Source of the DNA: Pyricularia pennisetigena | Taxonomy: Eukaryota > Ascomycota > Sordariomycetes > Magnaporthales > Pyriculariaceae | Reading direction: 5' to 3' | Assembly: GCF_004337985.1 (NCBI RefSeq) | Contig: NC_043744.1 | Span: 1,912,816 to 1,976,815, forward strand | Length of the DNA stretch: 64,000 nucleotides | Shown here: positions 10,387 through 21,610 of the stretch, one piece after another | Layout of the letters: each line of letters opens with the position of its first letter | Position numbering within the stretch: position 1 is the first letter of the stretch | Program-made: the position numbers and the translations under genes | The notes under the pieces: generated by a model | Told to the model about the DNA's origin: nothing | Database searches by the model: none | Seen by the model: the letters and a program-made list of their open reading frames with translations, nothing else

Positions 10387-13232
10387 TCAATATCTCTGTC
10401 CTGGGTACTGCCCCCAACCGCCCTGGTGTCCATGAGGGGGCTGCTGTTGGTACGGCGGTTGCTGGCCGTATGGAGGCTGCTGAGGATATGGCGACTGCTG
10501 CGGGTATGGTTGCTGTGGTGGGTATGGTGACGACTGACCGTAGGGTGCCGGCGCTTGTTGGTATGGAGGTTGCTGCTGATAAGGAGGCTGCTGCCCGTAG
10601 GGAGGTTGCTGTGGGTACGGCGGTTGCCCTCCGTATGGAGCGCTTCCATATGTAGGCTGGGGAGGGTGTTGCAGGTGCTGCGGGTGCTGGGGCTGGTATC
10701 CCTGGGGTTGTCCATATGATTGCGGCTGGCTGGGCTGACCGTAGCCATACGTCGCAGGAGGTGCCGGCTGGTTATATGAAGGCTGAGTATCTGCCGGCGG
10801 CCGGGTCGAGTAGTCGGGCTCCGGGGGCGCTGCCGCTCCTGAAGGCCCGCTGCTCATGGCACCCATATCGCGGGTCTTGACCTGGGACCAGAGAGAGCCT
10901 GAGACTTTGCCATGTCCTCCCAGCTCACGCATCGCGGCTGCGGGGAATCCCGTAGGACCATGAGCGTGCCCGTCGTGGCCACCGAGGGACTTGTTCGCTG
11001 TTTGGCCATTGGCGAGTACGTGGTTCTTGCCCGCTTTGACACTCTCCGATGACAGGAGGCGGATGACATGGTGAGACTCATTGGACCAGTTCCTTACGGT
11101 GTCGAACATCTGTTTTTGAATATCGATCTGTTCGTTGCGAGCTGCGGGATGGTGAAAGGCTCGGATGACATCGTTGACCAACTCATCCACAGGCACCCCC
11201 GGGTTCTCCCATGCGAAAAGGACACGTCTATGCAAACAAGCAGAACATGTTAGCGGTAGTTTCAGAGTATAGCTCATATATCGGGACTAATACAGGCCAG
11301 AGCAATGCACTTACGGGACAACGTATTGAAGCACCGTCGACGCAACGCGACCAGCACATGAGTTCAGCACGTTTGTGAAGTGGTCTTTGCTCTGGATGAT
11401 TCGTGCGAGGTTAGCAACTCGGCTATGTATATGCTGCACAGCAGTGGCTCATCATTCATAGTGAGACTGCTTACCAGCATGGAATGCGTCGGGTTAGAGC
11501 ATAATGGATCCTTCCATGGCTCAAGCTGGGAGTTTGAAGAGCTGGCGATCACACCAGACGAACCGTCTTTCAAAACCTTGGACACTCCATTGATGATAGG
11601 GCGCACAAACGGCGCCAGAAGACCAAGAACGAACGCAGTGAGAGTTTCACCGATACGTTCGAGGAGCTTCTCCATGCCGGGAATCTTGGAGATAGTGTCG
11701 CTGATGGCCCTAACTATCTTGTCCCGGAAAGCAAGGATAGGATAAATCTTCTTCGCTGTTGCGACAGCATCGAAATCAGGACTCATTCCAGGGACTTGGT
11801 TGGCCCGGCTGAGTGTTTGGTTCTGCTGATCCTGAGCTGCCGACTCAGCTTGAAGAGCTCTGGCTTCGCTAGCAAATCCGTTGCCAACTCCGGGAAGTTT
11901 GTCAATAAGTGATATGAAACCATTGGCACTGTCTCCAGAGGACCCGAACAGCGACCGGCTCCCATCACCTGCGCCAGGCTTTGTTATGTTTTGTGCCGAA
12001 ATCAGAGCTTCGTTCATCTCGTCAACTTCAGACTGGGTCAAATTGTCCGTGGCCTCGCTTTAGAGAGAAATATGTCAGCTCTCAATATTTAACCAAGTCA
12101 TCGATACCTACACGACCACCAGTTACCCTTGGGCAGTAAGGAGTAATACTCACCCAATCACCGAATGCAAAAAGTCGACAGCTCCAAATGTGCCTGTTTT
12201 GCGGTTAGACAGGGTAAACACAACCGATAAGACACCGGGATGTGGTTCTACGAACCAGTGACGAGAGGATAAACCCGACGGCCATTCAAGTTGATTTCAG
12301 TCGAAGTACCGCAGTGAGGGTATACATCGTGGTGACCAAGCTCTCGTAAAGCCAGCTCACAATAGTTGGAGTGTGCCGAGAAGTCCTGCAATTAAAAATA
12401 GAAAGAAGGGTCAGACCTTGGGGGCTGAGAAGAAAGACTGTGTCCCTCAAAACCAGATCACATACCTCCATGCAGTGCAACGCCTGTCCTAGACACCTCA
12501 AAGCCTCGCAGAGATCCTCTTCCTTGCCTGGCCGGCTGCCGCTCGTGTAAAGACGACCAAAGTGAATGCAACGAGCAAAGCTGAACCTGAGATAGCCCAC
12601 ACTGGTAGCCCAGCCGCCGCTCTCGTTGGCGATGTAGTTCTTCATGCCGGTTCGGGGATCCACTTCAACCTCGCGAGGATCAACGGGGCCGCGAAGGCGA
12701 GGGTCAAACTCGCGCGCGTCTTTGCCGTCGCCATAGCCGAGGGGATTATCAATATGTTCCTCAGGTCGGTACACTCCGAGACGATCGGCAGTCACTTCAA
12801 ACTCTGCCGTGGCATAACCAAACGAGAGGAACGACAGGACCCAGACCAAGATTCTCACAGTTTCCGCGTTGACTCCTTTCAGACTTCCTACATCGACAGC
12901 TTGGGAGTAGTCACGGAGCCAGTTCCCGAAGTAGACTCGTGAAATGTTCTTAGATGACCATTTCTTTCCTTTCAAAAACACGAGAGTCTGAAGCATATCC
13001 TCAATATCTGTCATGATGAAGGTGAATGTCAGTCGCAAAGCACTATTTCCTTAGTCTTGGCGTTTTGATCGCGCAGGAAATACCAACCTCCATGTCGCCA
13101 GTTGTGGCCCTCAACCTGGGAGATGGATGGGATGTTGCCGGCCCCAAATGCCGCCGCCTTTCCCGGCATCATGACAAGCACGATGCCCAAGACGAGCAGC
13201 ACGGCGCCCCATCGCACCTGGGATACAGCCAT
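10387..13232 (-). CDS. het-c: Heterokaryon incompatibility protein HET-C
   Basis: Seven exons, 5' to 3': 13232-13088, 13007-12466, 12385-12256, 12193-12154, 12057-11475, 11391-11315, 11227-10387. Introns are 62-96 nt with clean GT-AG ends; the total is 2358 nt, giving 785 aa. The protein begins with a hydrophobic signal peptide (about residues 1-28, GAVLLVLGIVLVMM then AAAFGAG) and goes straight into the HET-C domain: SQVEGHNWRHGDIEDML, RVYFGNWLRDYSQAVDVG, RPEEHIDNP, PRLRGPVDPREVEVDPRTG and KNYIANESGGWATS. Later blocks VTGTFGAVDFLHSVIGEATDN and DHFTNVLNSCAGRVAS match the family and confirm the joins. The C-terminal 130-odd residues are Pro/Gln/Tyr-rich, where Neurospora HET-C is glycine-rich. 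In Neurospora and Podospora this cell-envelope or secreted protein controls vegetative allorecognition; whether this allele still does is unknown. Confidence 0.94.
10390..10782 (-). repeat. Imperfect PPYQQQ-type coding repeats in the het-c 3' end
   Basis: Codons for about residues 655-785 encode short degenerate units such as PPYGQQ, PPYQQQ, SPYPQQ and YGQPQ. The DNA is a series of related 15-21 bp units. This low-complexity tail is probably disordered and prone to length change by slippage. Confidence 0.8.
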
Positions 13233-14494
13233 GGTAGGCGAGGTTTGTCGCTCAATAATAAACGCCTCGTAGGTTAGACAAAGATACGCTGGGCAGTGTG
13301 AACGCAGTCGGGATTTTTGAATAGGGAAGGTTCTTTCACCCTCAAGCAATGGCAAAGCCCCAAGTTGTGAAATGCTACCTTTTACAAGGACAAGGCTGTT
13401 GAGGAGCGAGTGTTGGTGAGTTCAATGTGGGGACGTCAAGACTACAACTACCCCAGGTGCGTAATGGATTAATTAATACATCTATCTGTCTAGGCAAGCT
13501 TGCGACGAGATGACGGTGAATGCTTTCAGCTTTAAGCTCGACTTCAAGCAATCATTCACTTGATTGGCTGCCTAAGGCCTACATACACCACAGAGTTCCA
13601 ATGTTCAAGCAATCACCATTGTCGCCACCAATAGCTGCACAGAGTTGGAGTTGTCTTGCCTCACTAAACAAACAAGTTGCCCCGCCATTTAGCGTTAGTC
13701 GCAGTGGAGGGGCTTTGTATATAGTGGTGAAGCTGACAGGGAGGGAGCACTACAGTGGAGTCCAGCCCGATTACCAGCTTGGCGGCCCGATCGGTGGCCG
13801 TGGCATTGCTTAATTACAATCATATGTAGAAAAACGGCGCGTTGGGCAACAGTCACAAACTTTCCCGTTCCATGTTACTTTGAATAATTGATTAATTAAT
13901 AGCCACCTGCCAATCGAGCCTTGTCAGCTGTCTACCATGTCACTCAAGTAGCTAAATATTCCTTCTTGGTTGCCGACTCTCCCAAGCTTTTTTTATTAAG
14001 TGGCCAGGTCAATTGACCAGTCGTCTGATGTTTCCATAGCCGTTGGGCGGATGCGATTTACCACAAGCTTTGATGGGCAAATTGAATGCCCAAGAAATGA
14101 AAAGTGGTACCACTTGACGGATCCTCAAGGTTCCCTTTATTGGTCAGATCACGCCACCCTCGCCCGATCTTTTGCGCTAAGTCTCATTTCGCGCCCCATC
14201 GCGACGGGAATTTTTGAACCCCTATTGTCAGTCGCAGGTAGAAACCATCGCCGCTTCTTTCCTACAACCATATTTAGAACATTCACTGCCTGCTGTTTGT
14301 TGCATTTTCTCTTCTTCACTGCATCCGGTGCTTTTTTTCCTCTCCTCATAGCTCCAGCGCTGCCCTAGAGACTGATTTTCGGCTGCACGGAATTCGGGAA
14401 CACCTAGGTTGCATTCTACTCTTCTTGAAGCCCGATCGAGCCGCTATTGGCGAGACCATTGCACAAAATTCGCCCGCATACAACACAGCCCAAG
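13233..14494. promoter_or_regulatory. Divergent promoter region of het-c and SCS7
   Basis: 1.26 kb between two divergent start codons must hold both promoters. ATTAATTAAT occurs twice, near 13468 and 13889. A frame at 14000-14368 (+) has no recognisable domain and ends before SCS7. Promoter elements were not otherwise resolved. Confidence 0.5.
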
Positions 14495-15726
14495 ATGCCG
14501 TCGCTCACGCTCCCAACATTCACTCAGGCTGAGGTTGAGGCGCACAATACCAGCCAGTCTTGCTATGTCACAGTCGGCGAGAACGTTTATGATGTGACAG
14601 ACTTCCTCGATGCCCATCCCGGCGGAGCCGACCTCGTCCTCGACTATGCTGGAAAGGACATCGGTGCCATTCTGAAGGACGAGGACTCCCACACCCACAC
14701 CGAAGCCGCATATGAGATCCTTGAGGAGTCTTTGGTAGGCTTCCTCAATTCTGACAAGGGCGCTTCCAACGGAAAGGCGAATGGCAACGGTGCAGCCAAA
14801 GGCTCATCCAGCGGTGTCGACACCCCGGAGCTTGTGGATGCCCAAGGACGCCCAGTACATCCCCGAACCGGAATGTCCTGCGAGGAGGACCTGAACAAGG
14901 AGACGGACTACACGGGAGACTACAAGAAGCACAAGTTCCTCGACCTGAACAGGCCGTTGCTGATGCAAGTATGGTATGGAGGTTTTAGCAAGGAGTTTTA
15001 CTTGGAGCAGGTCCACAGGCCCAGGCATTACAAGGGTGGCGAATCTGCACCTCTTTTTGGAAACTTCCTCGAGCCGCTGAGCAAGACGGCTTGGTGGGTG
15101 ATCCCCATTGTGTGGCTGCCTCCAGTTGCATACGGAACATATCTCGCCAGTCAGGGCATTGAGAGCAAGCTCAACCTTGCAGCGCTCTGGTGCACTGGCA
15201 TCGGTGTTTGGACGATCATTGAGTACATCTTGCACCGCTTTCTGTTCCACCTTGACGAGTACGTATTCCCTGGAACTGGATCTCGCACGACTGTATCAAG
15301 ATAGCCACTAACAGTATTTCTTGCTTTGCTTGTAGATATCTTCCAGACAACCGTGTGGCAATTACCATGCACTTCCTTCTTCATGGCGTCCACCACTACC
15401 TCCCTATGGACAAGCTTCGTCTTGTGATGCCTCCCACGCTGTTCTTCGTTCTGGCGTTTCCATTCTGGAAGCTTGCACACATTCTCTTCTGGTACAACTG
15501 GCACGTCGGCACCGCCATATTCTGTGGCGGTATCTTTGGCTATATCTGCTACGACCTCACCCACTACTTCTTGCACCACAAGAACCTGCCTCTGTGGTAC
15601 AAGGACTTGAAGAAATATCACCTTGAGCATCACTTCCTCGACTACGAGAACGGCTTTGGCGTAACCAGCCGCTTCTGGGACAGGGTATTTGGGACCGAGA
15701 TCGTGCCTCTTGTCAAGACCAAGTGA
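14495..15726 (+). CDS. SCS7: Sphingolipid fatty-acid 2-hydroxylase (cytochrome b5 fusion)
   Basis: Exons 14495-15258 and 15336-15726, joined across a GTACGT...TGTAG intron of 77 nt, give 384 aa. The protein adds a 2-hydroxyl group to the very-long-chain fatty acid of ceramide in the ER, making the alpha-hydroxylated glycosyl- and inositol-sphingolipids of the membrane. The N-terminal domain (about 1-80) is a cytochrome b5 with haem motif HPGG (residues 41-44) and a second His in SHTHTEAAYE. A Ser/Gly/Asn linker follows. The C-terminal domain has membrane segments and the di-iron histidine clusters HRFLFH (247-252), HFLLHGVHH (267-275), HYFLHH (331-336) and HLEHHF (350-355). The intron falls between the first and second clusters. 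Length and order match yeast Scs7/FAH1 exactly, and all ligands are present. Confidence 0.96.
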
Positions 15727-16569
15727 AGCGGAATAGGATATATTCATCGCCTCTTGTTGGTGGTTGACTGTTTGGTTACTTTTTGTTTTCTTTTCTCTCT
15801 TTTTTGCACCTGTATAAAACAGTGGCGGAGGCGTTTTCTTTTCAGACTATAGATTTTTTTCAACTGTTATGGCACTTTAATGAGATACTGGGAACACACT
15901 AATAATAACGAAAGAACATTGGAAGCACTTCGTCAGTTAAACCGTTACTGGTCTTGACATGAGATGATGAATGAACCTCGAACCGGTTCCGGCGCTTGGC
16001 TTTGTGGCACTCGATATTAGACTAAAGTAGATATAATGTCTATCATAATTACGCCATTCAGACATAAAGCTGAAGAATGGATAACTGAAACCACATCTAG
16101 AACCAAAACAGCCTAGATCAGCCAACCAGCTTCTTCCACCTTTGTCAAATCGGGTCTTGAAGCGATTGACTGATGAGGGACAATCACCAGCCACCTTCAA
16201 AGCCATTGATTGACACTGCCAACAAACAAGAGCAAACCCTGTCTGATTGCCAAGCAAAGCACGTGATCCGGCCCAGCAAAATGGTAAATTACAGTCTTAG
16301 CTAGCCTGATTTCCGCGGTCACGCCGCGACGCTGACGGAACAGCGGTAATATTTTATTTTATCAGCAACCAGGGGTTGAATCGCCGATTTTCTCCCGTCC
16401 ATCCCCCACTCGCTCCCTCTCCATTCCCTAACACGACGACCGCATCCCATCTTGAAACCCAAAATCGAGAAGCCACTCCTAGTGCACCTTGTTTCGATTT
16501 CCAACTTGTGTTTTTTGTTAATTTGCTACTCTCTGCTTGGAAGTTTGTCCTCAGCGGCCTGAAAACAAA
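15727..16569. other. Intergenic region between SCS7 and the splicing-factor gene
   Basis: About 840 bp with the SCS7 3' UTR and the promoter and leader of the next gene. CT/CA-rich leader-like sequence occupies about 16370-16560. A tRNA-like GAACC/GGTTC arm near 15973-15992 lacks the other tRNA parts. Confidence 0.55.
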
Positions 16570-18552
16570 ATGTCACATTTGGACGTAGAAGCGTTGTTGG
16601 ACGCCGCAGCTAACGGCGCGGACAGTAGCAAGGACAAAAAGGCAACCTCAAACGGCGACAGCCACACGAATGGCGACCGTAGCGAACGCGGCGATCGGAG
16701 CTCCCGCCACGACCGAGACAGGTCTCCGCGCGACTCCTCGCGCGACCGTCGACGTCGCGGTAGCCGCACGCCCAAGAGCGAGGCTGACAGGACCCCCCGA
16801 AGCGACGCAGGCAGCAGCACTCACAAAAGCAGGCGCCGCAGCCGTAGCCGCGACAGAGATTCTTGCCGCTCACGCCGTCACAGGGGAGGAGAGGGCGACT
16901 ACTACCGCGGCGGCCGCTCCCGCTCCCGCTCGCCGAACCGCTACTACAGACCTAGGGATAATCGCCGCGACCGCGACGACGACAGGCGCGGCTCGCACCG
17001 CGGCCGAGACGACGACCGTCGACGTGCCCGTAGGGGTAGCAGGTCTAGGGACCCCAGCCCCCCTGCGCTGACTGAGGATGAGCGTGATCGCCGTACCGTG
17101 TTTGTTCAACAGCTTGCAGCTCGTCTCCGTACCCGAGAGCTCAAGGAGTTCTTTGAGAAAGCTGGTCCAGTTGCTGAGGCTCAGATTGTCAAGGACCGCG
17201 TCAGTAACAGGTCCAAGGGGTAAGTCGTTATCTGGCTGTCACGTTTCCTCGGTTTTCTGCCCTGTGTCTGTGTGAGAAACTTTGACTGACAACCTGATGA
17301 CAGAGTCGGCTACGTTGAATTCAAGACCGAGGAATCCGTTGCTGCTGCGCTTCAGCTCACTGGTCAAAAACTCCTAGGTATCCCCGTCATAGTACAGCCG
17401 ACCGAAGCCGAGAAGAATCGTGCCGTCAAGACGGAATCCACCGGAACCCAGCAGACCTCGGTCCCATTCCATCGCTTGTACGTTGGCAACATACACTTCA
17501 GCATCACTGAGCAAGATCTCCAGAACGTTTTTGAGCCTTTTGGTGAGCTCGAGTTTGTCCAACTTCAAAAGGACGACAGCGGCCGTAGCAGAGGCTACGG
17601 GTTTGTGCAGTAAGTGATTTATTTGCCCTCTAATTTTTCCCTCTTGCCACCCGTCTCATCGTCTAGCTCTATGTTCTTTGCCGAGCTGACCACTTTATAG
17701 ATTCCGTGACGCTACTCAAGCTCGTGAGGCTTTAGAGAAAATGAACGGGTTTGATCTAGCAGGTCGTCCCATCCGCGTTGGCCTTGGCAACGATAAGTTC
17801 ACCCCCGAATCTACGGCCAATCTGCTGCGAGGATTCCAGGGTCCCAATGGTCAGCAGCAGTATCAAGGTTCCGCCTTTTCAGGATCCGGCGGCAGAGGCG
17901 CTGCCGGCCAGCCTTCCAATTTTGATCGCGCCGGCGGGCGAGACAACGACAAGGGTAGCGGCGCCAGTGCTCTGGATGACACTGACGTCGCTGGTGTCAA
18001 CTTCAACAATTTTAGCCGAGATGCTCTCATGAGGAAACTTGCAAGAACTGACGAACCCTCCACCGCGCAACCTGAGAGACAGATTCTCAAACCCAGGACT
18101 GAGGTCAAGCCCCTGCCTATCAACAATGTTAACCAGGCCAGCCGCTGTGTGGTACTGCACAATATGTTTGATCCTGCCGAGTAAGTCTTTTTTTTTCTAT
18201 TTTTCGTTTCACTGATATTCAACCCTAGTTCATGCAGACATCTGCCAAGGTGACATTTATGATTCAAGTACTGACTAGAGTTTGCACTCACAGAGAAGAA
18301 GGCGACGACTGGGTCAAGGAGCTTGAAGAAGATGTTCGGCAAGAGGCCGAGGAGAAGTATGGGCATGTTGTGCACATTTCTCTGGACCCCAACTCGAAAG
18401 GCGATATCTACCTAAAATTCGACAGAGTTCAGGGAGGCGAGAACGCCATCAAGGGTCTCAATGGCCGTTACTTTGGCGGTCGTATGATTACTGCTGCGCC
18501 TGTCGTAGACGCATTTTATAGCAGTTTGTTCTCGCGCACAAAAGCTATCTAA
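16570..18552 (+). CDS. SR-type RNA-binding splicing factor, RBM39/CAPER-U2AF65 like (Rsd1)
   Basis: Exons 16570-17219, 17304-17609, 17701-18180 and 18294-18552 give 564 aa; every join keeps the frame (GTAAGT donors, ACAG/ATAG acceptors). Order of parts: an N-terminal arm of about 160 residues very rich in Arg-Ser and Arg-Asp; RRM1 (about 175-250; VFVQQL and GVGYVEF); RRM2 (about 274-346; LYVGNI and RGYGFVQF); a Gly/Gln-rich linker; and a C-terminal third RRM of the U2AF-homology (UHM) type (about 467-553), including [15 protein letters not shown] and the RYF motif in [11 protein letters not shown] domains bind tryptophan-containing ULM peptides of factors such as SF3B1, which places the protein at 3' splice-site recognition. 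S. pombe Rsd1 and human RBM39 have this architecture. The Arg codons of the N-terminal arm are strongly GC-rich. Confidence 0.93.
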
Positions 18553-19801
18553 AACACTAATTACGGCCATGAGACCAGAGCAGAGCACGATCCCAGCCGA
18601 CTAGGTATGTTTGACGACCCCTTGGTCCATGTTTGGATGTCGCCATGCTTACTCTTTACGGATAATGCAGGACATCAAATTACCCCTCCTGTTCCCAAAT
18701 AAATATTTGGTTGAGCTTTCCGACAAGGTTTATTCCACAGTACAGTACTACACAAAGATGACGGAGAAATCTCTCATCCTCACTACAAAAGAAAACACTA
18801 GGCTATATCACGAACATCATACAAACGCAGACATCCATACCGGCCCCGATCACGATCTCGCAAGGTCCAGCCACCCTGACACATACGACGGCAATATTAG
18901 GCACGGCTCGGTACACGGTTTTTGTGCTTCTCCCGAGAAGATTTCGAATGGCTTTCGCATCCCTTGATGATGCTGATCCATGCTGATGACTGGCAAATAG
19001 GCACCTATCTCTCAGTTTAGGAGGGAAAATGTTTTTACTACCTCCAAATCGTTTGTGAGGTTCCGCACAGGCGTTGAGGTTCATTTTATTTATTATTTTA
19101 GGCTCGAATAGGAATAAAAAAAAAAAAAAAATACTAGCAAATACCGGCAGCAGGTGTAAGCAGAAGTACTGGCACCACACCATTTCCTTGGTGAGCTTGC
19201 GCCTTGTCCCCTACCCACGCCTCTTCGCTGGAATTGGCTGGCATGCTCTGACTTGAGGATGGCAAGGGATTTGACCGTCCTGGAAAGGTAAGCTTAGGCT
19301 TGGCATATTGCCTCTGACGCCTGTCATGTTAACTCAGACTTAACTTTTCGCGAGTACATGCGTGATTGGTCCATGATGTCGCCTCTTTTTAATTCTGGTT
19401 CTTTTGCTTGAAAGACCCACCTCAGCTTCGCATTCTAGCCTTTGAAGTATCTGTGTTTGTAGGGCATGAAGTCGATCGCACAGTCGTACAGCAATATGGA
19501 GGTACTTTCTTAGCCTAGGTTTGTTGGAGGAAGGGGGATTGCCAGCCCTAAATCTACCCAGCTCAGATGACCCGTTGTGTTCTGGATGGTGTCGTGCAAA
19601 TCCCAAGTAGCAGCACCAGAGTGGTAGGATGGAGAGTCACGGCACCCAACTACAAGTTGATACGTAGCCAGAAATCCCAGTCAAGTGGTGGTCGAGTTTC
19701 TCTCGGGTCGGTGATAAATGTTCCGTCTGCCGCATAATGTAATTAACGGCGGTTGGCTATTGGACCAGTGACGTGCATGTTCTCCAGGCTCAGAATTTAC
19801 A
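18553..19801. other. Convergent intergenic region, no supported gene
   Basis: 1.25 kb between the 3' ends of the splicing factor and TRM12. A poly-A run lies at about 19117-19131. Short frames here (for example minus 18803-19183) show only low-complexity or unrecognised sequence. Confidence 0.55.
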
Positions 19802-21253
19802 TCAGATGCCAACATAGACGTCAAATACACAATGCCACACCCCAGGGGCGAATGTTTTGACCAGCTCGGTATGCTGCAGAGCTACTCGCCGGGGCGGGTC
19901 GTCGTCACCCGAGGCTTTAGCATGATCAACGTGGCTTCCAATCACCGTCTCGATCTCCTTGCCACGCTCTAAAATGTCGTCATCGGCCACGTTCTCGTGC
20001 AAATGAAGCCAGCTCCCCTTTGTGCCGCGGACGATATCCACCGCCAGGCCCCAGCTCGGCTGGCTCGTTGGCAGGAAGCCGCAGTTGACGTGGACCACGT
20101 TCAAGAAGCCGGCTGCGTCCGGGGAAGCAGCAGAGCGCAGCTCCCGCAACCTCCTCGAGGCCTCGACGTTGCTCTCGAGGAACACGACGATGTGGTCGTC
20201 GTCGTCTATCAAGTCGGGGGTCGGCCTGCCCAGATCCCGGCTGCCCCTGACCACCTTGGCCTTCCACCCGTTGCGGCGGGCGCCCCTCCTCAGCCCTTCG
20301 ACGCTCCACGGGTTCACCTCCCAGCACAAGACGCGCATGCCAAGCTTGGCGTACGAGAAGACAAAGTACCCGATCCCCGCGTACAGATCTACGGCCCAAG
20401 GCGGTGAGGCCGCCGTAGATGCTTGGGGTGGGACGGGATGGGGTGTGTTGGTTGTGGTGGTGGTGCCTGGGACCGACGAAGAGCCTCGATCCTCGTGGAA
20501 TGCCAGCAGCCGGGCCTTCTCCTTGACGTTGCCGCGGCTGAACATTGTCCATCGCGGCGCCCACGTCTGGTAGATGCCGTTTTGCTTGGTCGAGACCCAG
20601 AGGGCGAGGTCAAAGTCCTGATCCGCAACTGGCTCCTCGGCCGCGTCGCCGTCGTCGCCACCTTTTGTTGCCTCCCCCGGGCCGAAATCCCCATACAGCA
20701 TCCGCAGGCCGCTGGGGCTGCGCAGGATGTTCTCCCGCGGCGACAGGTCCGAGCCCGCTGCAGACACCTGTCCCCTCGGCGCGGGTGCGTCATCGGCGGC
20801 GCCCCCGGGGAGGTTTAGCGGGATGCCGTCGTTGACGGCCAGGTGCGTCAGGGGCTGGGGGGACTTTGCCGAGAGGCCGTCGAGGATGCCGCGCCACAAG
20901 GCCGACAGCAACCAACCACCGTCGCTGCTGGTGTCGGCGCCTTCGTCATCATCTCCATCACCAGGCGGGGGACCATCCAAGACCTTCCGCCAGTCTTCCG
21001 ACGCAAAGCTCCCACTGGGCAGCAGGGCCATGGGCTCGTAGATGACCCAGCGCTTCGGCGCCGCGTCGACCAGAGCCGTCGACGAGACGGCGACGGCCTG
21101 CAGCCTCTGCGCGACCCTGGGCAAGGTCGTCCATTTCTGCACCGCGACTGAAATTGGGTTGCCGGCCTTTGGCTTTTTGGGCCTGGGAGGGCGCGGTGAG
21201 CGGGGGTCTGATGGCGTGGGGGACGCTGATACTTGGCCAGGAGTGTTGTTCAT
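19802..21253 (-). CDS. TRM12: tRNA wybutosine-synthesizing protein 2 (aminocarboxypropyl transferase)
   Basis: Single exon, 483 aa. The enzyme moves the 3-amino-3-carboxypropyl group of S-adenosylmethionine to the tricyclic base at position 37 of tRNA-Phe, an intermediate step of wybutosine synthesis that stabilises the reading frame. The class I SAM fold is visible: motif I AVDLYAGIGYFVFSYA (about 287-302), then CWEVNPWSVEGLRRGARRNGW, and near the end HLHENV. Upstream, LWVSTKQNGIYQTWAPRWTMFSRGN is the family block just before motif I. The N-terminal half has Asp/Gly-rich and Thr/Pro-rich inserts that lengthen it relative to archaeal Taw2, which is usual for fungi. The gene lies in tandem with the SDR gene, whose coding end is about 360 bp upstream of this start; an operon-like link is not expected in a fungus. 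Confidence 0.92.
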   Translation of the reverse strand: MNNTPGQVSASPTPSDPRSPRPPRPKKPKAGNPISVAVQKWTTLPRVAQRLQAVAVSSTALVDAAPKRWVIYEPMALLPSGSFASEDWRKVLDGPPPGDGDDDEGADTSSDGGWLLSALWRGILDGLSAKSPQPLTHLAVNDGIPLNLPGGAADDAPAPRGQVSAAGSDLSPRENILRSPSGLRMLYGDFGPGEATKGGDDGDAAEEPVADQDFDLALWVSTKQNGIYQTWAPRWTMFSRGNVKEKARLLAFHEDRGSSSVPGTTTTTNTPHPVPPQASTAASPPWAVDLYAGIGYFVFSYAKLGMRVLCWEVNPWSVEGLRRGARRNGWKAKVVRGSRDLGRPTPDLIDDDDHIVVFLESNVEASRRLRELRSAASPDAAGFLNVVHVNCGFLPTSQPSWGLAVDIVRGTKGSWLHLHENVADDDILERGKEIETVIGSHVDHAKASGDDDPPRRVALQHTELVKTFAPGVWHCVFDVYVGI

Positions 21254-21479
21254 GGTGGATGGGACGCACGCTTTTGAAGGGTGGTTATGTTTGTTATGTC
21301 CCGTGTGTCTGCGGGTTGGTGGGTCGAAAATTTACTCTGACAAACTGAAATGAATTTTTGTAATTGGCAGCGACTCTGTTCTTGCCCATCTCTCTCATCA
21401 TTACAAGTTTCTCTGCATATGCCTAACGAAACAGTAAAGTTTCCGTATTTAAATTCGTATCGAATTATCTTTTGTGATA

Positions 21480-21505
21480 AAAAAAAAAAAAAAAAAAAAA
21501 AAAAA
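21480..21505. repeat. Poly-A run (about 26 nt)
   Basis: A homopolymer between the TRM12 start and the SDR stop, in what should be the SDR 3' UTR or the TRM12 promoter. On the transcribed minus strand it reads as poly-T. Confidence 0.85.
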
Positions 21506-21610
21506 CTCATTGGCTAGAAAATGCACGACGACGCAAAAATGGTGACAGATGAATTCTTTCAACTATAGCCAGACTGGAAGGGCTCATCCCCTCCCTCCAC
21601 CTCTCATCAT

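Noticed and set aside
15151..15747. 198-codon minus-strand frame opposite SCS7
   Set aside because: It is antisense to the histidine-box exons of SCS7 and crosses its intron.
15960..15995. Possible tRNA T-arm (GAACC / GGTTC around GGTTCGA)
   Set aside because: The loop order is not that of a T-loop, and no A-box, anticodon arm or acceptor stem pairs nearby.
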